DNA of 50,921 bases, from NCBI GenBank assembly GCA_025062375.1, contig JANXAG010000001.1, positions 1 through 50,921 of the forward strand, read 5' to 3'. The DNA comes from Anaerolineae bacterium (GTDB lineage: Bacteria > Chloroflexota > Anaerolineae > SpSt-600). Positions 31,825 through 41,076 of this stretch are shown piece by piece. The notes beneath the pieces are model-generated. The model was given only the letters and a program-made list of their open reading frames with translations. It did no database searches and was not told where the DNA came from. Every line of letters starts with the position of its first letter. Within the stretch, counting starts at the first letter, position 1. A program made the position numbers and the translations under genes.

Positions 31825-32475
31825 ATGGATATAGGAAAAGCTTTCAGTTATGTATTTGAGGACAAAAATTGGCTTGTCAAACTTCTCATCGGCGGCGTAC
31901 TTCTCCTTATTCCCATCGTTAATTTCATCTCCATAGGCTATGCTCTAAGGACCCTTCGCAATGTTGCCGAAGGAGAGGAAAAACCTCTTCCCGAGTGGGA
32001 CAATTGGGGTGATTACTTCACCAAAGGGCTGATGGTTTTCCTGGCCACCCTGCTTTATTTGTTACCCTTCTATATCCTCTTAGGCATTGGTGGAGCCCTT
32101 GTAGGCATTGCTGGGGCCAGAGAAGAGGGCGCTTTGGCCTCTATTGCTGCCTTATGTGGCTCTCTCGCGTACTGCCTGACCAGCGTTTACGGCTTAGCTT
32201 TTAGCCTCTGGCTCCCAGGAGCTTTAACCTTTTACCTGTTTAAAGGAAACTTCGGCTCCATGTTCAGCTTCAGCGAAATATTTCGCTATATCTCCGCCAA
32301 CATCGGCAATTACCTTATAGCCTGGATAATTTCCGTTGTGGCATCGTTCGTGGCTTCTTTCGGGGTGATTCTCTGCGTCATAGGCGTTATATTTACCCTT
32401 TTCTGGGCTTACCTGGTCTGGGCCCACCTATTCGGCCAGGTTTGGAGGGCGGCTTCAGGAAAAGCAGTAGTGTAA
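31825..32475 (+). CDS. DUF4013 membrane protein
   Basis: 216 residues. The N terminus (DIGKAFSYVFEDKNWLVKLLIGG..IPIVNFISIGY) and EGEEKPLPEWDNWGDYFTKGL match DUF4013, a family of multi-pass membrane proteins widespread in Chloroflexota and archaea. About five helices are visible (roughly 16-38, 67-95, 102-128, 130-150, 160-210). Function is unknown; members may help insert or organise membrane proteins. SD AAGGGGG precedes the ATG and a promoter lies upstream. The next gene begins 5 bases after the stop. Confidence 0.87.
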   Translation: MDIGKAFSYVFEDKNWLVKLLIGGVLLLIPIVNFISIGYALRTLRNVAEGEEKPLPEWDNWGDYFTKGLMVFLATLLYLLPFYILLGIGGALVGIAGAREEGALASIAALCGSLAYCLTSVYGLAFSLWLPGALTFYLFKGNFGSMFSFSEIFRYISANIGNYLIAWIISVVASFVASFGVILCVIGVIFTLFWAYLVWAHLFGQVWRAASGKAVV

Positions 32476-32480
32476 ATCGT

Positions 32481-34022
32481 ATGAGACGGATCCTGTTTTT
32501 CTTAGCGGTTCTGTTTTTGTTTACCCAGCAAACCCTGGCCCAAACACCGCCCCCCCCATTATCCCTCCCTGAAAAGGGGGATGAAGGGGGGGTGGTTAAA
32601 GTTTATTTGTTCCATAGCCCTGCTTGCCCCCATTGCCGCCGCATAATTGAAGAATTTTTGCCGAAAATCCAGGAAAAATACGGAGCTTCTCTGGAAATCA
32701 CCCTCCTCGATGTTCAGGAACCGGAGAACTACCTATTCCTGCTCACAATAGAAGAACAGGCGAAAATCCCACAGGAATACCGCGGTATTCCTTTAATGGT
32801 CATCGGGCGCCACATTCTGATCGGAGCGTTAGACATCCAGCAACGCATGGAAGAAGTGGTGGATTTTTACCTCAAACAGGGAGGGGTGGATTACTTAATC
32901 CCGCCGGAGAAAATAAAGGAAACCTTCATGCTCCCTACCCCTCAACCCCAAACCAGGCCAGTGCACCTCGCTTATTTTTACCTTTCTGGCTGTCACGAAT
33001 GTGACCGTGTTTACCAGGACCTGGAATATCTGAAGAAACGCTACCCTTATCTTAAGGTTCATGCCTTTGATGTGCAGAAAGAGGCCCCACTTCTGGAGTG
33101 GCTGGGCGATAAGTTCGGTATCCCTCAGGATAAAAGATTAACAGTTCCGGCAATTTTTGTCGGAAACGATTACCTTTTGGGGAAAGATGTCGCCTTTGAA
33201 AGGCTTGAAGAATTGATTGATAAATACTCCTCAAGAGGAGCAGAGCCCTTCTGGGAAAACTGGGATAAAGAAGAAGCGGTGGCTGGTATTTTGAACCGCT
33301 TCCAATCCTTCGGACCCTTTACCGTAGCAGTGGCCGGGCTTGTGGATGGTCTTAACCCCTGCGCCTTTGCCACTTTGATTTTTCTCATTTCATACCTCAC
33401 CATTACAGGACGCAACAGATTTCAAGTTTTAGCGGTGGGTTTAGCCTTTACCTTGGGGATCTATGTAGCGTATTTGAGCATAGGAGCTGGATTCCTGAAG
33501 GGGCTCCAATCCCTCCCCTGGCTTCGCGGATTTTCCAAAGGCATATATGGCATAACAGCAATCCTATGCTTTGCCCTGGCTTTGGGCAGCCTCAGAGATT
33601 ACCTCAAAGCCCGACGCGGTGCTGTAGAAGAAATGAGCCTGAAATTGCCTGTCCGTCTGCGTCGTGTGGTGAACAAAATTATAAGGGAAAGCATGAAAGC
33701 CCGTCACCTTGTTCCCCTCTCCCTGCTGGTAGGCTTTACCATAGCTCTGATTGAATTCACCTGCACCGGACAGATTTACCTGCCCACGCTCCTCTTCGTC
33801 CTGGGCATTCCCGAGATGCGAGCGAAGGCTTTCGCTTACCTTCTTCTCTACAACCTGGCCTTCGTCTTCCCAATGATAGCAGTTTTCACCACAGCCTTCT
33901 TTGGAGCTTCCTCGGAACAGCTTGGCCTTTTCCTGAACCGACACCTGGTTTCTATAAAACTGGCTACGGCCTTAATTTTCCTGGCTCTGGGCGGCTGGCT
34001 CATATATGCCTTCTTAACCTGA
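32481..34022 (+). CDS. Two thioredoxin-like domains fused to a CcdA/DsbD-type transmembrane domain
   Basis: About 513 residues from the ATG at 32481. A signal peptide (1-20, ending TLAQ) is followed by two extracytoplasmic thioredoxin-fold domains with C49-P-H-C52 and C171-H-E-C174. The membrane part (about 275-513, six or more helices) has N292-P293-C294 and C428 (EFTCTG), the cysteine pair CcdA/DsbD uses to pass electrons across the membrane. It should carry reductant from cytoplasmic thioredoxin to the outer face for disulfide reduction or cytochrome c maturation. DsbD normally has thioredoxin at its C terminus; two N-terminal ones are unusual. Linked to the DUF4013 gene and to a metallo-beta-lactamase-like gene 11 bases downstream. 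Confidence 0.85.
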   Translation: MRRILFFLAVLFLFTQQTLAQTPPPPLSLPEKGDEGGVVKVYLFHSPACPHCRRIIEEFLPKIQEKYGASLEITLLDVQEPENYLFLLTIEEQAKIPQEYRGIPLMVIGRHILIGALDIQQRMEEVVDFYLKQGGVDYLIPPEKIKETFMLPTPQPQTRPVHLAYFYLSGCHECDRVYQDLEYLKKRYPYLKVHAFDVQKEAPLLEWLGDKFGIPQDKRLTVPAIFVGNDYLLGKDVAFERLEELIDKYSSRGAEPFWENWDKEEAVAGILNRFQSFGPFTVAVAGLVDGLNPCAFATLIFLISYLTITGRNRFQVLAVGLAFTLGIYVAYLSIGAGFLKGLQSLPWLRGFSKGIYGITAILCFALALGSLRDYLKARRGAVEEMSLKLPVRLRRVVNKIIRESMKARHLVPLSLLVGFTIALIEFTCTGQIYLPTLLFVLGIPEMRAKAFAYLLLYNLAFVFPMIAVFTTAFFGASSEQLGLFLNRHLVSIKLATALIFLALGGWLIYAFLT

Positions 34023-34033
34023 AGAGAAGGACC

Positions 34034-34882
34034 ATGGTAAAGGTTGGAGATAAAATCTTTGTAGAAACAAACTTCCGCGAAGGCAACGTCGGGCTCATAA
34101 AGCTGGAAGAAGGCGCAATTCTTGTCAATGTCCCTCCCTCCCCTGCGGAGGTGGATAGATGGCTTCAAGAATTAGAGGAAATTAACGGCGGACCATTGCT
34201 TTACGTTGTGGTCACCGATTGCCACCCTCTCCGCCTCCTGGGCCTGTTAAAAGTGCCTCTGCCCAGGATTGCTCACTATAATATGCGGGAAGAATTGCTC
34301 GGTGCCAGATCTTACTACAAGCTCATCTTTAGAGAAAGCTACCAGAAATTTTACGACGGAGAACCCCCTGAAACCTTTGAGGCCTTTTTGCCCACATTAG
34401 CTTTCAAGGGAATCATGACCCTGCACCGTGGTCGGGATATAGTTAAATTGATATCAGCAAGCGGACCTACTTCAGCCAGCATAGCTGTTTATTTGCCCCG
34501 GGATAAAGTCCTTTTTGCCGGCGCACTGGCGGTTCAGGGAACCCATCCGGATTTAAGATTGGCCCTGTCGGGCAGATGGATCAGGAATCTGAAGCGATTA
34601 AAGGCTTTGCCCGTAAATACCGTGATCCCGGGACATGGGAGCCCCTGTGGGCCCGAGATTTTTGACAAGATGATAGAATATCTCACCAGCGTAAGGAGAG
34701 CCGTAAAGGAATTCTATCTGGCTGGGAAAGGACGCCCCGATATATCCAGGCTCGTGAACAATTTGTTACCCCTCTTTCCCTACCCCCCTGAACAGGAGGA
34801 GGAAGTGCGCAATCTCCTCAAAGCCGGCCTCTCTCACCTTTACGACGAAATCAGAGCTAGAGAACTAAAAGCTACGAGCTAA
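34034..34882 (+). CDS. Metallo-beta-lactamase-fold protein lacking most metal ligands
   Basis: 282 residues with the outline of the fold: N-terminal strands (NVGLIKLEEGAILVNVPPSP), ASIAVYLPRDKVLFAG, and VIPGHGSP with its histidine. The ligands are mostly gone. The HxHxDH site reads T61-D62-C63-H64-P65-L66-R67, the usual GHTPGS is GPTSAS, and GD after the FAG strand is GA. It is therefore probably not a hydrolase and may bind a ligand or partner. It sits 11 bases after the thioredoxin-CcdA fusion and is followed by a terminator, so it likely belongs with that gene. Confidence 0.72.
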   Translation: MVKVGDKIFVETNFREGNVGLIKLEEGAILVNVPPSPAEVDRWLQELEEINGGPLLYVVVTDCHPLRLLGLLKVPLPRIAHYNMREELLGARSYYKLIFRESYQKFYDGEPPETFEAFLPTLAFKGIMTLHRGRDIVKLISASGPTSASIAVYLPRDKVLFAGALAVQGTHPDLRLALSGRWIRNLKRLKALPVNTVIPGHGSPCGPEIFDKMIEYLTSVRRAVKEFYLAGKGRPDISRLVNNLLPLFPYPPEQEEEVRNLLKAGLSHLYDEIRARELKATS

Positions 34883-34908
34883 TTCTTGTTGGCCGAAATT
34901 TAACCCGA

Positions 34909-34934
34909 GAGAAAGCCTGCTTTCTTTTAATTCT
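34909..34934 (+). terminator. Rho-independent terminator after the degenerate hydrolase gene
   Basis: AGAAAGC and GCTTTCT pair across a two-base loop and run into TTTTAATT. It ends the 31825-34882 operon just ahead of prs. Confidence 0.6.
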
Positions 34935-34947
34935 CCCGGTTTTGATA

Positions 34948-34953
34948 TATAAT
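34948..34953 (+). promoter_or_regulatory. -10 element of the prs promoter
   Basis: TATAAT at 34948-34953; only a weak TTTTAA-like -35 is found 17 bases upstream. A start near 34960 gives a leader of about 30 bases. This rules out a TTG start at 34953. Confidence 0.5.
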
Positions 34954-34991
34954 TGAAAAGTGACCTTAACCTCTTCAGCGGAGGCGCTTAT

Positions 34992-35960
34992 ATGTACAAG
35001 ATGTACGGTGACCTCGCCGTCTATAGCGGAAGAGCCCATCCTGAGCTTGCCAGGGAAATCGCCAGCTACCTGGGAGTAGAACTCGGAAAGATTGAAATCT
35101 TTGAATTCCCCAACGAGAATATCTTTGTCCGGTTGCTTTCCAGTGTAAGAGCCAAAGACGTATTTTTTATTCAACCCACATGCTCCCCTGTAAACCGCAA
35201 TCTGGTGGAACTCCTTATAGCCATTGATACCCTGAAGAGGGATTCGGCCGGGCGGATAACCGCTGTTGTTCCCTATTACGCTTACGGCCGAACCGATAAA
35301 AAGGACGAACCAAGAGTGCCGATAACCGCCAGGCTTGTGGCAGACCTCATAACCGTAGCTGGAGCTGACAGAGTTCTCACTGTGGACCTGCACGCACCTC
35401 AAATTCAGGGGTTTTTCAACATACCGGTGGATGAAATCCACGTCTCCTTCCTTTTGGAAGAATATTTCATAGAGAAAAATATTCCCGACCTCGTGGTTCT
35501 GGCCCCCGACGTTGGTGCAGTCAGAAGAGCCCGCAACTTCGCCGAAAGAATTGGAGCCCCATTGGCTATCGTGGAAAAAAGACGGTACACCGAGCCAGGG
35601 GGCTCAAGAGTGATTGATTACGGGATAATTGGAGATGTAAAAGACAAAAACGTTCTTATAGTTGATGATGAGATTGATACCGCTTCCACCATCGCTCACG
35701 CTTATGCTGCCGCCAAGAAGTTCGGCTGCAAAGATGTTTACGCTTGCGCTATCCACCCCATCTTCTCACCACCGTTTTGCTATCAAAACCTGGAAGGTCT
35801 TGAAATAAAGGAAATCGTCGTCACCAATACCGTCCCCATAAGCCCTGAAAAAAGAGCAAGGTTGCCTAAAATCCAGGTTATATCCATAGGCCCATTGCTT
35901 GGAGAAGTTATAAGACGCATCCACATGGGCGTATCGGTAGGGGCGCTGTTCAACGAATGA
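34992..35960 (+). CDS. prs: Ribose-phosphate pyrophosphokinase
   Basis: 322 residues from the ATG at 34992 (GGAGG seven bases upstream). PRPP synthetase landmarks: [41 protein letters not shown] (flexible loop and ATP site), [25 protein letters not shown], and the PRPP-binding loop [14 protein letters not shown]. It makes PRPP from ribose 5-phosphate and ATP for nucleotide, His and Trp synthesis. The family usually has VDDMIDTAGT; this one has EIDTAST, a small deviation. secA follows 10 bases later. Confidence 0.95.
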   Translation: MYKMYGDLAVYSGRAHPELAREIASYLGVELGKIEIFEFPNENIFVRLLSSVRAKDVFFIQPTCSPVNRNLVELLIAIDTLKRDSAGRITAVVPYYAYGRTDKKDEPRVPITARLVADLITVAGADRVLTVDLHAPQIQGFFNIPVDEIHVSFLLEEYFIEKNIPDLVVLAPDVGAVRRARNFAERIGAPLAIVEKRRYTEPGGSRVIDYGIIGDVKDKNVLIVDDEIDTASTIAHAYAAAKKFGCKDVYACAIHPIFSPPFCYQNLEGLEIKEIVVTNTVPISPEKRARLPKIQVISIGPLLGEVIRRIHMGVSVGALFNE

Positions 35961-35970
35961 GGAGGATAAA

Positions 35971-38900
35971 TTGCTCAAAAAGTTACTGAGCACGGTCTTG
36001 GGCGAATCCAACGAGCGGGAGCTTAAAAAACTTGAACCCCTGGTTCAAGAGATTAACTCCCTGGAACCAGAAATGGAAAGACTTTCAGATGAAGAACTCC
36101 GGAAGCTTACTGAGGAGTTCAGGAAAGAGCTTCGCAAAGAAACAGCCTCGCTGAGGGAAAGGGTGGAGGAAAAGAAAGCGGAGCTCGAAGCTGAAGAGGA
36201 GCCAGATTTAAGGGAAAAGCTTGAGGAAGAGTACAACCGCTTGGATGAAGAGCTGAGGAAAGCTGAAGAGAAATTTTTAAATCGCATTCTCCCCAAGGCC
36301 TTTGCGGCTGTAAGAGAGGCTTCCAAGCGCACTATAGGCCTTCGCCATTTTGACGTCCAACTTATGGGAGGGATCGTCCTCCACCAGGGCAAAGTGGCTG
36401 AGATGAAAACCGGAGAAGGCAAAACCCTGGTGGCCACACTGCCCGTTTATCTCAACGCCCTCACCGGCCGCGGGGTCCATGTGGTAACCGTAAACGATTA
36501 TCTGGCTAAAAGAGATACCCAGTGGATGGGCCCCATTTACCACCTCCTGGGCCTCAAAGTAGGAGTTATTCAATCCTTAGCCGCTGATCCTGCTATGAGC
36601 TCTTTTATTTACGACCCCGATTACCTATCCGAAGATGACCGCTATCAACACCTGAGGCCTGTCTCCAGGCGTGAAGCTTACCTTGCCGATGTCACTTACG
36701 GCACCAATCACGAGTTTGGGTTTGATTACTTGCGGGACAACATGGTCCAGGACCTTTCAGAATGCGTGCAGAGGGGGCTAAACTACGCCATTGTTGACGA
36801 AATAGACAACATCCTTATAGATGAAGCCAGGACCCCTCTTATAATCTCGGGCCCGGCTCAGGAATCAGCCGAACTTTACAAAACTTTCGCCCACCTCGTT
36901 CCGCAACTTACCCCCGGCATTGATTATCAGGTGGACGAGAAAGCGCGCATCGCAACCCTGACCGAGGAAGGGATTGAGAAGGTGGAAAGGATGCTGGGGA
37001 TTGAAAACCTCTATTCCTCTCAGTATTTCCACCTTTTACCTTATTTGGACAACGCCCTTAGGGCTTATGCCCTCTATCACCGGGATAAGGATTACATCGT
37101 CAAAGACAACGAGGTCATAATAGTGGATGAATTCACCGGCAGGCTCATGTATGGCCGCCGCTATTCCGAAGGCCTCCACCAAGCTATAGAAGCTAAAGAA
37201 GGAGTCCCAATCCAACGGGAAAGCCTTACCCTGGCTACAATTACTTTCCAGAACTACTTCCGCCTTTACAAAAAGCTTGCCGGCATGACGGGCACCGCCG
37301 CTACCGAGGCCGAAGAATTCTACAAGATTTATGGCCTTGATGTAGTAGTAATTCCAACCCACAAACCCATGATACGCATTGATTACCCCGATGTAGTTTA
37401 CAAAACAGAGGAAGCCAAATTCAGAGCTGTAACCAAAGAAATCCTTCAGCTTCACTGTCAGGATCGACCGATCCTCGTAGGCACCCTTTCCATAGAGAAA
37501 TCCGAGCATTTAAGCTCGAGGCTTTCCCCTCAGAGGCTCCAGGACCTGGCGAGAGTCATCATCCTCAGAGATGCTCTAAACTCTCGAAACGACATAGATT
37601 CCAGCCAAAGGGAAAAATGGAACAAAGCCCTCAACGTTCCCCTCGAAAAACTTGACCCCAGAGAAATAAACTCTATGGCGCGGAAACTGGGGGTCAACCC
37701 CAACATCCTGGCTCACGAGAACATCCTCCGGCTGGCGCAGGTTCTGGGGGTGGAAAATGTTCAGAAGCTGGAGAAAATTCTGCGGGAAGGAATACCCCAC
37801 CAGGTTCTGAACGCTAAATATCACGAGAAAGAGGCCCAAATAATTGCCCAGGCCGGGAGGCCAGGAGCTGTCACCATCGCCACCAACATGGCTGGAAGAG
37901 GCGTTGACATCCTCCTGGGAGGCAACCCGGAGGGGTTAACCCGGGAGAAACTTCGCCAGGAAGGCTTTGATTTAACCCAGATCCGTTCTTCCGAGTGGGA
38001 TGAAGCCCTCAAGATGCTGCGCCGTGGCGAGGACCCATCAGTTCGTTTCCCCACTCGTTGGGCACAAGTATTGGCAGAGATGTATAAAAAATGCCAGGAA
38101 GACCACCAAAAAGTAGTAAAACTCGGTGGCCTCCACGTAATTGGCACAGAACGCCATGAAGCTCGCCGAATTGACAACCAGCTCAGGGGAAGGGCAGGCC
38201 GTCAGGGTGATCCTGGCTCCTCTCGCTTTTACGTCTCTCTGGAGGATGAATTAATGCGAAAGATGGGAGGAGCTCAGGGCCTGCTGGAAAAAGTATGGGC
38301 TGATGAGGACATGCCCATCGAACATGGTTTGGTTACGAAAGCCATAGAACAAGCCCAGATTCGGATGGAAGGCTATAACTTTGACTACCGCAAGCACGTT
38401 CTGGAATACGACGATGTGGTAAACAAACAGAGGGAAGTAATCTACCGGCAGCGAAGGGAAATACTCAGGCAGAAGAACCTGCGGCCCTTCGTTATGGATA
38501 TCCTGAAAGAGAAACTCTCAGCTCTGGTGGATTCCTATGCAGCTTCAGGAGAGGACGGCCGTCCCGATTGGAAAAGCCTTCATTCGGCAGTAAAAGCAGT
38601 GATACCGCCTGAATTCCTTCCTTCCCCTGATAGCTGGCGAGGCAAAAGCTCCCGTCAGATAGAAGAAGAGCTTCACGTTTTGGCTGAAAAGGCCTATGAT
38701 ACCCTCTCTTCGGCCATGGCCCGCGAGTTCTGGGATACTATGGCCGAACAGGGCAAACGCCTCATGGACCTTTCTCTGGAGCCCAATCCGATCTTCCGTT
38801 TAGTTTATGATTTTATATCTTCAGAACTGAAGGAGGAGCTGGAATCCATTAAGGGCAAGCCCTTCTCAGCTCTGGGGCGAACTTTGAGGGAAAGGCTCGA

Positions 38901-39309
38901 AAAGCCAATAGCTAAGGCATTGGCTCTGGGGCGGGATCGCTTCGTAATGCTCAGAGCGGTGGATTCCCTTTGGGTCAGGCACCTTACGGACCTTGATGAG
39001 CTTAAAGAAGGCATTGGGCTGAGAGCTTTCGGGCATCAGAACCCCCTCATAGCTTTTAAGCGGGAAGCTCATGAAATGTATGAGAACCTCCTGGCTCAGA
39101 TAAGGGATCAAATAGCCCAGGGAGTCCTTTACACCTTCGTTGCGGTGAAGAAACCAGAACCTGCGATGCCGCGATTGAGAGTTCCTGTCCCAGCGCAGGT
39201 CCCACAGGGTCAGAGACGCCCTGGACGAAATGAGCCCTGCTGGTGTGGAAGTGGGAAAAAATACAAACACTGCCATATGCGACAGGATGAGGCGATGGGC
39301 AGACGTTAG
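35971..39309 (+). CDS. secA: Preprotein translocase ATPase SecA, enlarged form
   Basis: 1112 residues, against about 800-900 in most bacteria. TTG start with SD GAGGAGG. Order: NBD1 with Walker A MKTGEGKT (145-152) and [11 protein letters not shown], preprotein-binding domain, NBD2 with [13 protein letters not shown] and [13 protein letters not shown], helical scaffold ([19 protein letters not shown]), wing, and a C-terminal SEC-C zinc motif C1090-x-C1092-x8-C1101-H. Extra length is seen as a charged coiled-coil expansion near 45-95 and an insertion of about 90 residues in NBD2 (about 518-604) between [12 protein letters not shown] and [16 protein letters not shown]. It drives protein export through SecYEG. 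Fourteen bases precede the next gene. Confidence 0.96.
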   Translation: MLKKLLSTVLGESNERELKKLEPLVQEINSLEPEMERLSDEELRKLTEEFRKELRKETASLRERVEEKKAELEAEEEPDLREKLEEEYNRLDEELRKAEEKFLNRILPKAFAAVREASKRTIGLRHFDVQLMGGIVLHQGKVAEMKTGEGKTLVATLPVYLNALTGRGVHVVTVNDYLAKRDTQWMGPIYHLLGLKVGVIQSLAADPAMSSFIYDPDYLSEDDRYQHLRPVSRREAYLADVTYGTNHEFGFDYLRDNMVQDLSECVQRGLNYAIVDEIDNILIDEARTPLIISGPAQESAELYKTFAHLVPQLTPGIDYQVDEKARIATLTEEGIEKVERMLGIENLYSSQYFHLLPYLDNALRAYALYHRDKDYIVKDNEVIIVDEFTGRLMYGRRYSEGLHQAIEAKEGVPIQRESLTLATITFQNYFRLYKKLAGMTGTAATEAEEFYKIYGLDVVVIPTHKPMIRIDYPDVVYKTEEAKFRAVTKEILQLHCQDRPILVGTLSIEKSEHLSSRLSPQRLQDLARVIILRDALNSRNDIDSSQREKWNKALNVPLEKLDPREINSMARKLGVNPNILAHENILRLAQVLGVENVQKLEKILREGIPHQVLNAKYHEKEAQIIAQAGRPGAVTIATNMAGRGVDILLGGNPEGLTREKLRQEGFDLTQIRSSEWDEALKMLRRGEDPSVRFPTRWAQVLAEMYKKCQEDHQKVVKLGGLHVIGTERHEARRIDNQLRGRAGRQGDPGSSRFYVSLEDELMRKMGGAQGLLEKVWADEDMPIEHGLVTKAIEQAQIRMEGYNFDYRKHVLEYDDVVNKQREVIYRQRREILRQKNLRPFVMDILKEKLSALVDSYAASGEDGRPDWKSLHSAVKAVIPPEFLPSPDSWRGKSSRQIEEELHVLAEKAYDTLSSAMAREFWDTMAEQGKRLMDLSLEPNPIFRLVYDFISSELKEELESIKGKPFSALGRTLRERLEKPIAKALALGRDRFVMLRAVDSLWVRHLTDLDELKEGIGLRAFGHQNPLIAFKREAHEMYENLLAQIRDQIAQGVLYTFVAVKKPEPAMPRLRVPVPAQVPQGQRRPGRNEPCWCGSGKKYKHCHMRQDEAMGRR

Positions 39310-39323
39310 AAAGGTATCAGACT

Positions 39324-39701
39324 ATGGAGGAGAAAGACTTCTTGGAAGGCTTTGACCCGGAGCTCCGGGAGTTCGTAAGGGAGAAAATTGATTCTTTTAT
39401 AAAATGGGACCTCCTCAAACTTCTCTATTCTAACCCCCACACCGTTGATACTGCCGAGAGGTTAGCCCGTCAGTGTGGGAGGTCCGTAGAAAGCGTCCTT
39501 AAAAATCTGGAAGAGATGGTTCGGGAAGGGCTTCTGGAAATGCACCTTGTAGCAGGCATTCCGGTCTATTCCATCACGAAAAATGAAAACACCCGCAGGC
39601 TCATAGAAAACTTCCTGGAGGCTTGCAAAAATCGCCAGGTAAGGGTGAGGGTGGTTTACCACATCTTGAAGAGACAGGAGGTGAGTTTTGAAAAGGGTTA
39701 A
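39324..39701 (+). CDS. Small helix-turn-helix protein ahead of the KaiC-like gene
   Basis: 125 residues. A winged-helix-like core is visible at about 25-85: WDLLKLLYSNPHTVDTAERLARQCGRSVESVLKNLEEMVREGLL, then the wing strand VAGIPVYSIT and a C-terminal helix. No sensor or metal site is apparent. It overlaps the next gene by 14 bases and so is translated with it. The pairing suggests a regulator or DNA/adaptor partner for the KaiC-like ATPase; this is inference. Confidence 0.65.
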   Translation: MEEKDFLEGFDPELREFVREKIDSFIKWDLLKLLYSNPHTVDTAERLARQCGRSVESVLKNLEEMVREGLLEMHLVAGIPVYSITKNENTRRLIENFLEACKNRQVRVRVVYHILKRQEVSFEKG

Positions 39702-40446
39702 AACGGGGATTCCAGGCCTTGACGAAATGCTCTCGGGAGGGTTCTTCCCCGCCAGCGTCAACCTGGTGGAGGGAGCTCCAGGGACAGGTAAATCCACCCT
39801 GGGGATGCAATTTATCTACAACGGTATTGTCAAGTTTGATGAGCCTGGCTTGCTTATCACTTTTGAACAATTCCCCGAACAATATTATAGAGATGCGGAA
39901 AATTTTGGGTGGAATTTCCGCAATCTGGAAAAAGAAGGTAAGCTCAGGGTCATTATGACCAGCCCTGAAATCTTCAGACTGGATATGGAAAGGGTGAGCG
40001 GGATGGTGGAGCAAGCAGTTATAGAAATGGGGGCCAGAAGGATTGTGATAGATAGCATAACCCACTTTGAACGATTAACTTCTGACCCCGTGGAGTTGAG
40101 AAACCTTGAATATTCTCTCGTCAATGCTCTGAAGCGCCTGGATCTGACCGCCATCCTCACCCGGGAAAGCCCCACCCTCTTAGGGGGCGAAACGGGAACT
40201 TATCCGCTAAGTTATATCGTGGACTCTTACATCCTCCTTAGGTATGTGGAAATAGATAGCCGGATCCACAAAGCCATCCTTGTCCTAAAGTTCCGGGGGA
40301 GCGACCACGCAAAAGACATACGCCGCTTTGAGATAACTCCAAACGGCATTGAGATCCTGGAGAGGTTTGAGGGTAGGGAGGGCCTTATGAGTGGAACTCC
40401 CCGGCGTATGGCTGAATCCTTTATAGAAGCTTTTGTAAGGAAATAA
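39688..40446 (+). CDS. Single-domain KaiC-like RecA-superfamily ATPase
   Basis: 252 residues. TTG start with SD GGAGGTG. KaiC/RadA-type landmarks: TGIPGLDEMLSGG at the N terminus, Walker A G29-A-P-G-T-G-K-S-T37, LLITFEQFPEQYYRDAENFGW, Walker B RRIVIDSIT, LTAILTRE, and the C-terminal KFRGSDHAKDIRRFEITPNGIEI. It has one KaiC domain, unlike the double-domain clock protein, and no kaiA/kaiB is near. Such proteins often work with histidine kinases, and a multi-GAF kinase is encoded three genes on. Likely an ATP-dependent signalling switch. Confidence 0.85.
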   Translation: MKRVKTGIPGLDEMLSGGFFPASVNLVEGAPGTGKSTLGMQFIYNGIVKFDEPGLLITFEQFPEQYYRDAENFGWNFRNLEKEGKLRVIMTSPEIFRLDMERVSGMVEQAVIEMGARRIVIDSITHFERLTSDPVELRNLEYSLVNALKRLDLTAILTRESPTLLGGETGTYPLSYIVDSYILLRYVEIDSRIHKAILVLKFRGSDHAKDIRRFEITPNGIEILERFEGREGLMSGTPRRMAESFIEAFVRK

Positions 40447-40453
40447 AGAGAGC

Positions 40454-40735
40454 ATGGAGAACTTATTGCAACTTTTTTCCTGGACCCTTTTTAGCTTAAT
40501 TCTGGTGGTCGTGATGTTTATCGCCAGGTTTTACGAGAGAAAAAGCGGCCGGAGGACCTTCTACCAGTTTTATCCCCTGGCTATTTTCCTTTTTCTGGCA
40601 GCAGCTTTAATCTACACAGGAAAAGGGGGCGATTTCGTAGGAGATTTCCGGGGAGACGTCTTCTTTTCCCTGGGAGGATTGCTTACTTCTGCACTGGCGG
40701 CTTACCTCTTTGAACTGATGATGGGGAAACGATGA
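40454..40735 (+). CDS. Small membrane protein of the KaiC/kinase cluster (first)
   Basis: 93 residues with three hydrophobic helices (about 5-23, 38-53, 66-87) and a basic patch RFYERKSGRRTF after the first. No family recognised. It begins 7 bases after the KaiC-like gene and overlaps the next gene by 4 bases (ATGA). Confidence 0.65.
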   Translation: MENLLQLFSWTLFSLILVVVMFIARFYERKSGRRTFYQFYPLAIFLFLAAALIYTGKGGDFVGDFRGDVFFSLGGLLTSALAAYLFELMMGKR

Positions 40736-41070
40736 TAGAATTAGGGGTTGCCCTTTTAAGTTCTGGTGCCCTGGTAGGCGCTATATACCTATGCTTCGTG
40801 CTTATGGAGCTCAGCCGCAAGCTGGGTCAGGTTCTAAAAATGCCACCTTATTATCTGGTTTTTTACCCTGCTGGTATCTGTCTGATGGTAGCGCTTTTTG
40901 CCAGGTTGATCAAAACTTCTCTGCTTCTTGTCCCTCAAGAAGCGAGGCCCCCTCTCTTGAACTCATCCCAGTTCTACTCTGTGGCTTATCATTGGCCTCT
41001 TTTGCTGGGGATGCTTCTGGCTTTTTTGGTTACAATAAAATATTGGGGGTGGATTTTCTGGGAAAGGTAG
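40732..41070 (+). CDS. Small membrane protein of the KaiC/kinase cluster (second)
   Basis: 112 residues, three hydrophobic helices (about 3-23, 38-58, 84-105). The start overlaps the preceding membrane-protein gene and the stop is 6 bases from the kinase gene. The two small proteins together could form a membrane anchor or sensor for the soluble kinase. No sequence family is recognised. Confidence 0.65.
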   Translation: MIELGVALLSSGALVGAIYLCFVLMELSRKLGQVLKMPPYYLVFYPAGICLMVALFARLIKTSLLLVPQEARPPLLNSSQFYSVAYHWPLLLGMLLAFLVTIKYWGWIFWER

Positions 41071-41076
41071 TGGGAG

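Noticed and set aside
39324-40446. A complete circadian clock (KaiABC) locus
   Set aside because: There is only one KaiC-like domain and no KaiA or KaiB; the protein belongs to the broader KaiC-like ATPase group.
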